Below, piece after piece: positions 25,846 through 34,610 of a DNA stretch of 64,000 nt. Made by a program: the position numbers and the translations under genes. The notes below the pieces were generated by a model, which did no database searches, was not told the origin of the DNA, and saw only the letters and a list, made by a program, of their open reading frames with translations. Source of the DNA: Pseudomonas putida (GTDB taxonomy: Bacteria; Pseudomonadota; Gammaproteobacteria; Pseudomonadales; Pseudomonadaceae); assembly GCF_005080685.1 (NCBI RefSeq), contig NZ_CP039371.1, positions 3,224,001-3,288,000 on the forward strand, in the 5' to 3' direction. Numbering within the stretch: position 1 is the stretch's first letter; each line of letters opens with the position of its first letter.

Positions 25846-27969
25846 ATGCGTCGCACATTCGTCTCGCTTTGTGTGCTTCATGCTGTCTCCCCGCTGGCTT
25901 GGGCCGAGCCCGAAACCTCCAGTAACTCCATCGAACTCCAGGCCTTGAGCATCACCAGCAGCGCCGACAGCGAACGCGCCGACGGCCCGGTCGACGGCTA
26001 CAGGGCCACCCGCTCCGCCAGCGCCACGCGCACCGACACCGCGCTGCACGACACCCCACAATCGATCAGCGTGGTCCCCAAGGATGTGCTCGAAGACACC
26101 AGCGCCACACGCCTGCAGGATGGCCTGGACTACGCCGGAGGTGTCGGCCGCGCCAACAATTTTGGCGGCCAGGGGCTGACCACCTTCACCGTGCGCGGCT
26201 TCACCACCGGCGAGTTCTACCGCAACGGCTTCCCGATCAACCGTGGCTACCCGAATGCCCCCGACGCCAACACCGTCGAGCGCCTCGAGGTGATCCGCGG
26301 CCCGGCCACCAGCCTCTACGGCCGTGGCGACCCCGGAGGTACCTTCAACGTCGTCAGCAAGCAGCCGCTGGCCGAGCGCCAAGTCACCCTGGGCAGCCAG
26401 TTCGACGACCAGGGTATGCACCGTGCCACGCTCGACGCCACTGGCCCTTTGAATGCCGACGGCTCGCTTGCCTATCGCCTGAACGTGCTGGGCGAAGGCG
26501 GCGACAGTTTCCGCGACGACGTCCAGAGCGAGCGCTATGACGTCGCCCCGGTAGTCAGCTGGCACGTCAACGAGACGACGAAGGTCATCTTCGAAGGCGA
26601 CTTCATGCGCAACAACCATCCGCTGGACCGTGGCCTGACCCGGTTGCCCGGCCAACGTGGCAGCGCCTCGCGCGACACCAACATCTGGGAGAAAGGCAGC
26701 GACAACCTGCTGCACAACGACAACAACATGGCCCAGTTGCGCTTCGAGCACATGCTCAACGCCGACTGGACCCTGGGCGGCGGCATGCAGTGGCTCGATG
26801 GCTCGCTCAAGGGCAACGCCGTCGAGGCCAACGCCCTGCAGGCCGATGGTCGCACCCTGGGACGCAACTTCAACTACCGCAAGCTGGAATGGACCGACCG
26901 CGACTACCAGCTCAACCTCACTGGCCATTTCGACACCGGTGGCCTGGCCCATACCCTGCTGACCGGCATCGAGTACGAGAACTACCACTACACCTCGTTC
27001 ATCCGTCGTTCGGCCAACGGCGCAAGCGCCTACCCCATCGACCTTTTCGATCCGGTGCTTGGCCAACCGCGCCCTGCCCTCACCCGCACCACGACCGACG
27101 ACCGGGAAAACCTCAAGACCTGGGCCGCCTTCGTGCAGGACCAAGTGGCCCTGACCGAGCGCCTCAAGGCCTTGGTCGGCGTGCGCCTTGAGCGCTTCGA
27201 ACACCACTACGAAAACTACCTGCCCGGCGCCCAGGGCTGGGATGCCGCGGACAATGCGGTCACGCCACGCTTCGGGCTGATCTACGACCTGACCGACACG
27301 GTCGCGGTGTACGCCAACACGGCGCGCTCGTTCAAACCCAATAGCGGCGCCAGCCGCCTCAACCAGGGGTTCGATCCGGAAAAAGGCAAGTCGTACGAGC
27401 TGGGCGTGAAATGGCAGGCGCTGGACCGCCAGCTGGCCATCGACGCGGCGATCTATCACATCGTCAAGGAGAACGTACTCACCGTCGATCCCGCCGACGA
27501 CGCCTACAAGATCGCCGCCGGGGAAGTACGCAGCCGTGGCCTGGATATCAACATCGCCGGCAACCTCACCCCCGCGTGGCGAGTGATTGGCGGTTACGCC
27601 TACGTGGACGCGGAGGTCACCCAGGACACCACCCTGGCCAAAGGCACCCGCCTGGCGAACATTCCGCGCAACAGCTTCAGCCTGCTGAACACCTACGAGT
27701 TCCAGGACGGCTTGGCCAAGGGCTTGGGCCTGGGGGTTGGCGTCAAGTATGTGGATGACCGCGCAGGCCAGACCGCAACGTCGACCTATGACATGGACAG
27801 CTACAGCGTCGTCGACCTGCTGAGCTTCTACAAGGTCAACGAGCACGTACGCCTGAACCTGGACGTGAAGAACGTGTTCAACAAAGGCTATGACGAAGGC
27901 GCGTTCAATACCTACGTGTATCCGGGTGCGCCACGTACGGTGCAGGCTGGGGTTTCCTACACGTTTTGA
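25846..27969 (+). CDS. TonB-dependent siderophore receptor
   Basis: 707 residues. A signal peptide (MRRTFVSLCVLHAVSPLAWA) is followed directly by a TonB-box-like stretch (ALSITSS), a plug domain (DTPQSISVVPKD; LEVIRGPATSLYGRGDPGG) and a 22-strand barrel ending VQAGVSYTF with the terminal Phe. There is no N-terminal secretin-like signalling domain, and no sigma/anti-sigma pair is adjacent, so surface signalling is unlikely. The siderophore (FhuA/FoxA/FiuA-like group) cannot be named from sequence alone. Iron control is likely because of the Fur-like box. Confidence 0.9.
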   Translation: MRRTFVSLCVLHAVSPLAWAEPETSSNSIELQALSITSSADSERADGPVDGYRATRSASATRTDTALHDTPQSISVVPKDVLEDTSATRLQDGLDYAGGVGRANNFGGQGLTTFTVRGFTTGEFYRNGFPINRGYPNAPDANTVERLEVIRGPATSLYGRGDPGGTFNVVSKQPLAERQVTLGSQFDDQGMHRATLDATGPLNADGSLAYRLNVLGEGGDSFRDDVQSERYDVAPVVSWHVNETTKVIFEGDFMRNNHPLDRGLTRLPGQRGSASRDTNIWEKGSDNLLHNDNNMAQLRFEHMLNADWTLGGGMQWLDGSLKGNAVEANALQADGRTLGRNFNYRKLEWTDRDYQLNLTGHFDTGGLAHTLLTGIEYENYHYTSFIRRSANGASAYPIDLFDPVLGQPRPALTRTTTDDRENLKTWAAFVQDQVALTERLKALVGVRLERFEHHYENYLPGAQGWDAADNAVTPRFGLIYDLTDTVAVYANTARSFKPNSGASRLNQGFDPEKGKSYELGVKWQALDRQLAIDAAIYHIVKENVLTVDPADDAYKIAAGEVRSRGLDINIAGNLTPAWRVIGGYAYVDAEVTQDTTLAKGTRLANIPRNSFSLLNTYEFQDGLAKGLGLGVGVKYVDDRAGQTATSTYDMDSYSVVDLLSFYKVNEHVRLNLDVKNVFNKGYDEGAFNTYVYPGAPRTVQAGVSYTF

Positions 27970-27987
27970 TGGGGGGGCTGCCACGCA

Positions 27988-28059
27988 GCCCATCGCCGGC
28001 AAGCCGGCTCCTACAGGCATGGCTCAGCCGTAGTAGGAGCCGGCTTGCCGGCGATGGGC
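27988..28059. repeat. Inverted pair of REP elements between convergent genes
   Basis: Perfect 27-base arms of the GTAGGAGCCGGCTTGCCGGC variety, distinct from the GCGGGC type elsewhere. They sit between the receptor gene and the convergent pagL-like gene and may serve as a bidirectional terminator. Confidence 0.9.
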
Positions 28060-28067
28060 CGTGAAGG

Positions 28068-28589
28068 TCAGAACCCTCGGCTGTAGAACAGCGAGTACGA
28101 CTCGATCCCATCGTTGGGCTGCTTCAGCCCGGCATTGGAGTAGTGCATCGCCCGCAGCCCAATCTTCTGGTCGCCCGGCAGTTTCAGGCCGAACCCGATA
28201 CGGTCTTCGAAGTTGACCGCCGAGCCCAAGCGCTGGTCGCCCACATCGGTCTTGGAAAACGCAGCCAAGCCGATGCCCGCCTCGATGTAAGGGGTATAGG
28301 TGAAGCCGCTGAACTCATAGGTGAACACCGGGCTGAACGACAGCGAGTGGGCGCCGCTGGCCTCACCGCCTTCCCAGTAGGTGTACCCGGCATCCCAGTA
28401 GCCAGTCACATAGCCGGTATCGCTTTGCAGCCATTTCGTATCCCAGTCGAACGACATGCCGAGGCGGTAGGTCATATCGCCCTGGCCAGTGGCGCCAATG
28501 GCGCCGGACACTTGTGCAGCCTGGGCCAGGCTGGTACCACCGAAGGCCAGTACGACAGCGGCCAGCGAAGCGGCAAGACGGATTTTCAT
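28068..28589 (-). CDS. pagL: Lipid A 3-O-deacylase (PagL family)
   Basis: 173 residues with a signal peptide (cleavage near residue 25, AQA-AQ) and an 8-strand barrel ending SLFYSRGF. The catalytic residues of P. aeruginosa PagL, His, Ser and Glu, are found here as His149, Ser151 (HYSNAG) and Glu163, at the same precursor positions as I recall for that enzyme. PagL removes the 3-O acyl chain from lipid A in the outer membrane. The ATG at 28589 lies 9 bases after AGGAG; an ATG 9 bases earlier abuts that site and is less likely. Confidence 0.92.
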   Translation of the reverse strand: MKIRLAASLAAVVLAFGGTSLAQAAQVSGAIGATGQGDMTYRLGMSFDWDTKWLQSDTGYVTGYWDAGYTYWEGGEASGAHSLSFSPVFTYEFSGFTYTPYIEAGIGLAAFSKTDVGDQRLGSAVNFEDRIGFGLKLPGDQKIGLRAMHYSNAGLKQPNDGIESYSLFYSRGF

Positions 28590-28715
28590 CGATGACATCT
28601 CCTGATGGTCACGGGCAGGCCGTCGCAGGGAAAGAGCCTGCAGGGCAAGTGGGGGCTCGAGCCCCTCGTGTTCTTCGCGGACCGTTGCATCCCATCGGCC
28701 ACACGTTGTAATACT

Positions 28716-28744
28716 TTTCTGATTATTGTCCAAATAATCAGAAA
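28716..28744. promoter_or_regulatory. Operator-like perfect palindrome upstream of pagL
   Basis: Two perfect 12-base arms, TTTCTGATTATT and AATAATCAGAAA, flank a 5-base centre (GTCCA). The patch is strikingly AT-rich against a GC-rich background. It is about 127 bases before the pagL start and 53 bases after the stop of the next leftward gene. A second palindrome AAAACGTTTT follows at 28748-28757. It looks like a dimeric regulator site; a weak terminator is the alternative, but no T-run follows. Confidence 0.55.
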
Positions 28745-28796
28745 GTTAAAACGTTTTGCCACCTTATTGCTACCGTGCCCACCCGACGCCGTCGGA

Positions 28797-29543
28797 TCAG
28801 TCGTATTCCGCCTCCTCGTGGTCGCCCAGCAACCGCCGTTGCCGGGGCGTGGCCTCTTCGAGCACTTGCGGGTTGAAGCGCCAGTCGAGATAGGGTGAAA
28901 ACTTCTGCGCGACCATCCGCCGCCCGTAATGCACCTGCAGCATGTCCCGCGCTCGGGCGGCACTGCAGTTGGCACCGCCGCGGTGCCAGACATCGCTGCG
29001 CAGCACCAGCGCATCTCCCGCCTGGCACAGCACGGCATGAGCGTCCTGACCGCGCCAGTTGTCTTCGCCAGGGTGCGGTGCCCGCCCCGCGCGATGGCTG
29101 CCTGGGACCACCCAGGTCGGCCCAATGCTGTGGTCAATATCGCTCAGGTACAACTGAGCCGTGAGAATCTGCGCTGGCGGGCTGAAATCGCCCCGCTCCC
29201 TGAGCCATGCCGGTAGCTCCATGGGCAAGTGATCGAGGTGCAGAGCGGTCCCCACGTAGCCCGGGTGGCTGCGCCAGGCAGTTTGGCCGATGACATGGCA
29301 ATCGCGGCCTAGCGTCGCCTCCGCCAGTTCGATCAGCGGTGGCAAATCGAGAAACGGCAACCACAGCGGATTGCGATTGAAGACGCACTTGTAGTGCTCC
29401 AGCAGCCCCTGGTAATCCCAGTGGATCGGCTGCAGGTCATCGATGGCGCACCGCAGCAACGCGATGCGCAAGGGTTCCAGTACACCGGGTAGCAGCACAT
29501 AGCCCTGCTCTTCCAGCGCTTGCAACTGCGTGTCCAGCCCCAT
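28797..29543 (-). CDS. Phytanoyl-CoA dioxygenase-like Fe(II)/2-oxoglutarate enzyme
   Basis: 248 residues. The double-stranded beta-helix iron site is visible as His102-x-Asp104 (LHLDHLP) and His187 (VWHRGG), with Arg198 placed to bind 2-oxoglutarate. The family hydroxylates small molecules, including fatty-acyl and amino-acid-derived substrates; the substrate here is unknown. The ATG at 29543 has GAGGAG 9 bases upstream and is preferred to a start 57 bases earlier. It follows the small periplasmic protein gene in the same direction. Confidence 0.82.
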   Translation of the reverse strand: MGLDTQLQALEEQGYVLLPGVLEPLRIALLRCAIDDLQPIHWDYQGLLEHYKCVFNRNPLWLPFLDLPPLIELAEATLGRDCHVIGQTAWRSHPGYVGTALHLDHLPMELPAWLRERGDFSPPAQILTAQLYLSDIDHSIGPTWVVPGSHRAGRAPHPGEDNWRGQDAHAVLCQAGDALVLRSDVWHRGGANCSAARARDMLQVHYGRRMVAQKFSPYLDWRFNPQVLEEATPRQRRLLGDHEEAEYD

Positions 29544-29600
29544 GGCGATATGCTCCTCAGAGCTTTGAGTACAAATGTACTCCAGGCGGCCGTCAGCCAA

Positions 29601-30044
29601 TCAGCGCCAGTTGAGATTGACTGTCGCCGGGCCTTTGCCGTCCACCACGACCGGCTGCTGCACCGTCGTGCCCTGTGCATTGCCGATCACCTTGTAGTGC
29701 CCGGGTCGCAGCTGTACATACAGCAGCGGTCCGGCATCCTGCACGCTCAGCACCGACTGGCCCTGGGCATTCTGGATATCGACCGAGGCACCGCTCTGGA
29801 ACTTGCCTTCTGGCCCGGTGGAGAGCTCGATGTGCAGGTCATAGCCAGGCGTCTTGCGCAGGGCATTGGCCTCGTCCTGGCCGATGCCGCCTTCCAGGTA
29901 GCGGATGCCGTTCTGCTCCTGGGGTTGCAACTGCACGGCCTGCATGTCGATGGGTGCATCGAGGTCGGCGGCGGCCGCCAGCGACCAGGGCAGCGCCAGG
30001 GTCAGCAGCAACGCCGCGCCCAGCGCATATTGATGATTACGCAT
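29601..30044 (-). CDS. Small secreted protein of unknown function
   Basis: 147 residues with a clear signal peptide (ALGAALLLTLALPWSLAAAA) and no lipobox, so probably periplasmic. The C-terminal half (LLYVQLRPGHYKVIGNAQG) resembles beta-sandwich carboxypeptidase-regulatory-like folds. No enzyme motif is seen. It lies 57 bases upstream of the dioxygenase-like gene, on the same strand, and could share its transcript. Confidence 0.7.
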   Translation of the reverse strand: MRNHQYALGAALLLTLALPWSLAAAADLDAPIDMQAVQLQPQEQNGIRYLEGGIGQDEANALRKTPGYDLHIELSTGPEGKFQSGASVDIQNAQGQSVLSVQDAGPLLYVQLRPGHYKVIGNAQGTTVQQPVVVDGKGPATVNLNWR

Positions 30045-30129
30045 GGTTCGCCCCTCCGTGTGGGGATGGCTTACCTATTATCTGACGCCCTGTTGACGCT
30101 GGTGTTCGCCCGGACACATGGTCGAAAGC

Positions 30130-31002
30130 CTATGCCGCGCGGCATTCCTCGAGCAGCTTGACGAACATGCTCAGGCTGCGCGAAACGGTGCCGCGACGCC
30201 ACACCAGCCAGGTCTTCAGGTAACGGAAGTCCTCGGACATCGGCCAAACGCTGACGGTGCTGCAGCCGGGCATGTTGTCGAGCATGCTGCGCGGCAGCAT
30301 GGCCAGGCCCGCCCCGGCGCTGACGCAGGCGAGCATGCCGTGGTACGACTCCATCTCGTGGATCTTGCCCGGCACGGCCTGGTCCTGGACGAACCAGTTC
30401 TCGAAATGGTGGCGGTACGAGCAATTGGCGCGAAACGCATAGATGCTCGCGCCGTTGACGTCCTGGGCACGGGTCACCGGCGGGTGGTTGAGCGGCGAGA
30501 TCACCACCATTTCCTCCTCGAACACCGGCATGCCCTCAAGGGTCGGATGCAACACCGGACCATCGACGAACGCTGCCACCAACCGCCCGGACAACACACC
30601 CTCGAGCATGGTCCCCGACGGGCCGGTGGACAGGTCCAGGTCGACCTTCGGGTAGCGCTGGTTGTAAGCCGCCAGCAGGCCTGGAATGCGCACAGCGGCG
30701 GTGCTCTCCAGCGAGCCGAGGGCGAAGGTACCCTGCGGATCCTCGCCCGCCACCGTCAGCCGCGCCTCATGCACCAGATCGAGAATGCGCCGGGTGTACT
30801 CGAGGAAGTTCCAGCCCGCCGGCGACAGCCGCAGGCGGCTTTTCTCGCGAATGAACAGCTCGACGCCAAGGTCTTCCTCGAGCTGCTTGATACGGGTGGT
30901 GAGGTTCGACGGCACCCGGTGGATGTGCAGGGCAGCGGCGCTGATGCTGCCCTGCTCTGCCACGGCCTTGAAGATCTCCAACTGCACGAGGTCCACGATC
31001 AT
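30130..31002 (-). CDS. ptrR: LysR-family regulator, PtrR/YneJ type
   Basis: 290 residues. The N-terminal helix-turn-helix includes the distinctive [20 protein letters not shown], and the effector domain carries [20 protein letters not shown] and [10 protein letters not shown]. All closely match what I recall of E. coli YneJ (PtrR), which controls sad and putrescine use. It is divergent from the sad gene, as in E. coli, with 99 bases between. The inference that it senses a polyamine or GABA-pathway intermediate rests on this synteny. Confidence 0.87.
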   Translation of the reverse strand: MIVDLVQLEIFKAVAEQGSISAAALHIHRVPSNLTTRIKQLEEDLGVELFIREKSRLRLSPAGWNFLEYTRRILDLVHEARLTVAGEDPQGTFALGSLESTAAVRIPGLLAAYNQRYPKVDLDLSTGPSGTMLEGVLSGRLVAAFVDGPVLHPTLEGMPVFEEEMVVISPLNHPPVTRAQDVNGASIYAFRANCSYRHHFENWFVQDQAVPGKIHEMESYHGMLACVSAGAGLAMLPRSMLDNMPGCSTVSVWPMSEDFRYLKTWLVWRRGTVSRSLSMFVKLLEECRAA

Positions 31003-31030
31003 TCTCCAAACGTGAATGTTTCGCTCATTA

Positions 31031-31048
31031 TTATTCAGTTTTCAATAA
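31031..31048. promoter_or_regulatory. Possible LysR-type dyad between ptrR and sad
   Basis: TTATT-N8-AATAA in the 99-base divergent gap, in an AT-rich patch. A second imperfect dyad AAAC-N6-GTTT lies next to the ptrR start. Such T-N11-A-like dyads are typical LysR targets, but short AT palindromes also occur by chance. Confidence 0.35.
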
Positions 31049-31101
31049 AGCCATAGCCCACTAGTCTGGCCTCACGAATCGACAACAATGAGTGCCCAGC
31101 C

Positions 31102-32487
31102 ATGAGCGAGATCAGCAGCCTGACCCACGCCATCTCCGTCGACCCGCATAGCGGCGAGCAGATCGGCAGCTACCCCTTCGACACCGACGCCGCACTGGAA
31201 GCGGCGCTGCAACGCGCCAAGGCCGGCTATCGCCAGTGGCGCCAAGTGTCGCTGGGGCAGCGCAGCGAAGCCCTGCTCGCCTTGGCCAGCACCCTTGAAA
31301 CCAAGGCCGAAGCCTTCGCGCAGATGATCAGCCGCGAAATCGGCAAACCCATCAGCCAGGCCCGCGGCGAAGTCGCCAAGTGCGTTGGCCTGTGCCGTTG
31401 GTACGCCGAGCATGGTCCGGCGATGCTCGCCGCCGAGCCGACCCAGGTGGAAAAGGCCCGCATCGAATACCGTCCGCTCGGCCCGATCCTGGCTGTGATG
31501 CCTTGGAACTTCCCGATCTGGCAGGTACTGCGCGGCGCGGTCCCGGCGATCCTGGCCGGCAACACCTACGTGCTCAAGCACGCACCGAACGTCATGGGCA
31601 GCGCCTACCTGCTGGGTGAGCTGTTCAAGGATGCCGGCTTGCCACAAGGCGTGTTCGAGGTGCTGAACGTGACACCGGAAGGCGTCACCCGTGCCATCAA
31701 CGACCCACGCATCGCCGCCGTGACCCTCACCGGCAGCGTACGCGCCGGCATGGCCATCGGCGCCCAAGCCGGTGCAGCGTTGAAGAAGTGCGTGCTCGAA
31801 CTGGGCGGCTCCGACCCGTTCATCGTGCTCGCCGACGCCGACCTGGACGCTGCAGTGCAAGCGGCGGTCATTGGCCGTTATCAGAACACCGGCCAGGTCT
31901 GCGCGGCGGCCAAGCGCCTGATCGTCGAGCAAAGCATCGTCGAGGCATTCACCAGCAAGTTCGTCGAAGCAACGCGCCAGCTGAAAGTCGGCAACCCACT
32001 GGAGGACGACACCTACATCGGGCCAATGGCCCGCTACGACCTGCGTGACGAGCTCGATGGGCAGGTTCAGGCGACCCTCGCCGAAGGCGCTACCCTGCTG
32101 CTGGGCGGCAACAAGATCGAAGGTGTAGGCAACTTCTATGCGCCGACCGTGTTCGCCAACGTCACCCCGCAAATGACTGCATTCAAGCAGGAGCTGTTTG
32201 GCCCCGTGGCGGCGATCATCACCGCACGTGACGCCGACCATGCGGTGGAGCTGGCCAACGACAGCGAGTTCGGCCTGGCCTCGACCATCTACACGGCCGA
32301 CTACGCCTTGGCCGAGCGCATGACTGCGGCCCTGGACACTGGCGGTGTGTTCATCAACGGTTACTGCGCCTCCGACCCTCGCGTGGCCTTCGGCGGCGTG
32401 AAGAAGAGTGGTTTCGGCCGTGAGCTGTCGCACTTTGGCGTGCGTGAGTTCACCAATGCCCAGACGGTGTGGCTGGATCGCAACTGA
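31102..32487 (+). CDS. sad: NAD-type succinate semialdehyde dehydrogenase
   Basis: 461 residues, as in E. coli Sad/YneI. Aldehyde dehydrogenase active-site features: Asn136 in PWNFPIW, Glu233 in LELGGSD, and nucleophile Cys267 in NTGQVCAAAKR. It oxidises succinate semialdehyde to succinate, the last step of putrescine and GABA breakdown before the TCA cycle. It is paired head-to-head with the ptrR-like regulator, and polyamine-degradation genes follow about 3 kb downstream, which supports the assignment over other aldehydes. Confidence 0.9.
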   Translation: MSEISSLTHAISVDPHSGEQIGSYPFDTDAALEAALQRAKAGYRQWRQVSLGQRSEALLALASTLETKAEAFAQMISREIGKPISQARGEVAKCVGLCRWYAEHGPAMLAAEPTQVEKARIEYRPLGPILAVMPWNFPIWQVLRGAVPAILAGNTYVLKHAPNVMGSAYLLGELFKDAGLPQGVFEVLNVTPEGVTRAINDPRIAAVTLTGSVRAGMAIGAQAGAALKKCVLELGGSDPFIVLADADLDAAVQAAVIGRYQNTGQVCAAAKRLIVEQSIVEAFTSKFVEATRQLKVGNPLEDDTYIGPMARYDLRDELDGQVQATLAEGATLLLGGNKIEGVGNFYAPTVFANVTPQMTAFKQELFGPVAAIITARDADHAVELANDSEFGLASTIYTADYALAERMTAALDTGGVFINGYCASDPRVAFGGVKKSGFGRELSHFGVREFTNAQTVWLDRN

Positions 32488-32526
32488 TCGGCTGACCTGG
32501 GGCCGCGTATTGCGGCCCTAGGTGCT

Positions 32527-34440
32527 TCAATCGCGAACCTGGTCCTTGACCCAGTCGAGCATCCCCCCCGGCACGATCAACTCATGCCGCGCCCGCGAAC
32601 AGGCGGTATACAACCCCGCCAACATCCGCGCCCGCTCGTTGCGATTGCCCGCAGCCACCGGCGCCACCATCAGCTCTGGCGACACCATCACCCGGGCGAA
32701 CTCCATGTTCTTCACGTCCCGCACCCGGCCCAGGAACAGTTTGGGCGCCTTGTCCCAGCGATAGCGGCTCTTGGCCTTGGCGAAGTGCTCCGGGGTGTAG
32801 CCCTTGCGCAGCATGTTGGCCACGGCAACGAACGCCTTGTCATCGCCCTTGTCCTGCTCCAGCGCCTGCCAGCTGGCATAGCGGAACAACATCGGGTGGC
32901 GCGGCCGGGTGCCGTAGCGGTACAGCTCGATGCAGTCCTCGACGAACAGTTCGAAATCCTTGCGCGCGCTTTTCAGCAGCACGAACGGTACACCCTGGTG
33001 AGTCAGGCGCTGGAACCAGCCGAACAGGCCCCATTCATCATCGACGATGAGCGCCGTTGGCTGCTCGGGCACCGTCACCGTGTCGAAGAAACTGACGCGC
33101 GTGTAATGCTCGGCGCTGCCGCTGAAAGCTGCCTGGATCGAGGCTGGATGCGCCTGGATCAACGGATTCAGTACGCCGTCCATGGCTGGCCCTGCACGTA
33201 ACGAGTGGTCGATGTAGCGCTGGCGGATGAAACTGCCATGGTGCGGGCTCAGGCCATTGAGGTTCTGCAGCTCGTCGCCCAAGGCGATGACCGACTGCGG
33301 GCTGCGGTCGAGCACCGCCAACATTGGTGCCGACAGCTCGTGGGCTTCGTCGACGATGACGTGGAAATAGCGGCCGTCGATCACCTCCGACGTCAGCGAC
33401 AACAGCTTGACCCGATGGTAGTCGCGCACCGGCAACTGGATCTCCCGGGCGGACGGACGAATCAGCTCCTGCCAGTACAGGCGGGCCTTTTCCAGCAGCA
33501 CTTCCTGGTCCAGTGGCGTAGTACCGGGACCGGCCCACGGCAGATGGTGCAACTGCACCTGGCTGTCGCCGCTGCGGCAAAAGCTGCGCACGGCCTTGAT
33601 GCACAGGCCTACCACATCCCGCGCCGCCAGCGGACCGACGTCGGGGATACCCAGCCACTTCACTACCTGCGCCTCCTGCGGGCGCCACGACAGCTTGGTG
33701 CGGTACGGGTCGCGCAGGCGCCAGCCGTTGCTGGTGAGGTCGCGGTTGAGGATTTCGTCGGCCAACTGGCCGAACGTCAGTGCGGTGTAGGCCGCGGCAT
33801 CCTTGACCCGCGCCTGCAGCGCCCGCAACTGGCCTTCGGTGAGGGCCAGCAACAGCGTGCGCTGGGGGTCGAGCAAGCGGGCGAACTGGTGAATCAGGAA
33901 CGTCTTGCCAGTGCCGGCGAAGCCCTGCACCGCCACCGACTCATCGGCGCCTGAAAGAAACTCGCGCAGCAACCGGTTCTGCTGGTCGCTGAGCATCAGG
34001 TCGCTGGCCAGCGCCGGCACGTAGGCCGCATGCAAGGGCGTTACACGCTGGCGGTAGCTCTGAGCGAACAGGAAATTCCACTGGCCTTCGTCGTCTAGCA
34101 GTTCATCGGCCGGGTACTCGACCTCGGCCGCGAGCAGTCCAATCCCGTTCTCGCCGAGCATGCCCAGGCCCATGGCGAACGCTTCGCGGTCGAAGTGTTG
34201 CGCCACCTGGCCCTGGAAGCGCCCGGGCGCTGCGCTTTCGACCTCCTGGGCGATCCGCACGATCTCGGCGAAACGGCGCTCCTGGGCGTCGGCCGACGCG
34301 GTGGCCGGCTGGCGGGGCAGGTTCTGCACGAACAACAGCGCCGCCGCTTGCAGCAGGCTGGCGGTGGCGAAGAAATCGCAGGATTCGGGCTCGCTGGCCA
34401 GGCGGTCGGCCTGGTCGCTGGGCAAAGGCAGGTAGAACAT
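32527..34440 (-). CDS. UvrD-like superfamily I helicase/ATPase of unknown role
   Basis: 637 residues. Walker A GFAGTGKT lies at 173-180 and Walker B VIVDEAHEL near 365; a C-terminal LYTACSRARHELIV resembles helicase motif VI. The first 150 residues carry no helicase motif and include a region like the accessory part of DNA helicase/Dna2-type stand-alone proteins. The gene stands alone and convergent with sad; no nuclease or methylase partner is beside it. It may act in DNA repair; a defence role is not supported by the neighbours. Confidence 0.82.
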   Translation of the reverse strand: MFYLPLPSDQADRLASEPESCDFFATASLLQAAALLFVQNLPRQPATASADAQERRFAEIVRIAQEVESAAPGRFQGQVAQHFDREAFAMGLGMLGENGIGLLAAEVEYPADELLDDEGQWNFLFAQSYRQRVTPLHAAYVPALASDLMLSDQQNRLLREFLSGADESVAVQGFAGTGKTFLIHQFARLLDPQRTLLLALTEGQLRALQARVKDAAAYTALTFGQLADEILNRDLTSNGWRLRDPYRTKLSWRPQEAQVVKWLGIPDVGPLAARDVVGLCIKAVRSFCRSGDSQVQLHHLPWAGPGTTPLDQEVLLEKARLYWQELIRPSAREIQLPVRDYHRVKLLSLTSEVIDGRYFHVIVDEAHELSAPMLAVLDRSPQSVIALGDELQNLNGLSPHHGSFIRQRYIDHSLRAGPAMDGVLNPLIQAHPASIQAAFSGSAEHYTRVSFFDTVTVPEQPTALIVDDEWGLFGWFQRLTHQGVPFVLLKSARKDFELFVEDCIELYRYGTRPRHPMLFRYASWQALEQDKGDDKAFVAVANMLRKGYTPEHFAKAKSRYRWDKAPKLFLGRVRDVKNMEFARVMVSPELMVAPVAAGNRNERARMLAGLYTACSRARHELIVPGGMLDWVKDQVRD

Positions 34441-34515
34441 CGGGACCTCGGGTAGAAACTGCCGGGCAGGTTAGCAATTTTCCGCGGGGAATGGTTGGCG
34501 AGTGTAGGCTGGACG

Positions 34516-34591
34516 GGCCCTTTCGCGGGTAAACCCGCTCCTACACGGACAGCGACGCACCTGTAGGAGCGGGTTTACCCGCGAAAGGGCC
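34516..34591. repeat. Inverted pair of REP elements
   Basis: Perfect 30-base arms (left begins GGCCCTTTCGCGGGTAAACC, right ends GGTTTACCCGCGAAAGGGCC) in the gap between the AraC-type regulator and the helicase gene. Confidence 0.9.
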
Positions 34592-34610
34592 GCTCGCCCC
34601 GCAGCAAGCA

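Noticed and set aside
32527..34440. Helicase gene as part of a phage-defence island
   Set aside because: Neighbours are sad, an AraC regulator and polyamine genes; no nuclease, methylase or toxin partner is seen.
8354..34591. The recurring GCGGGC-type repeats as a CRISPR array
   Set aside because: They are dispersed, come in inverted pairs and have the REP consensus; there are no evenly spaced direct repeats, no spacers and no cas genes.
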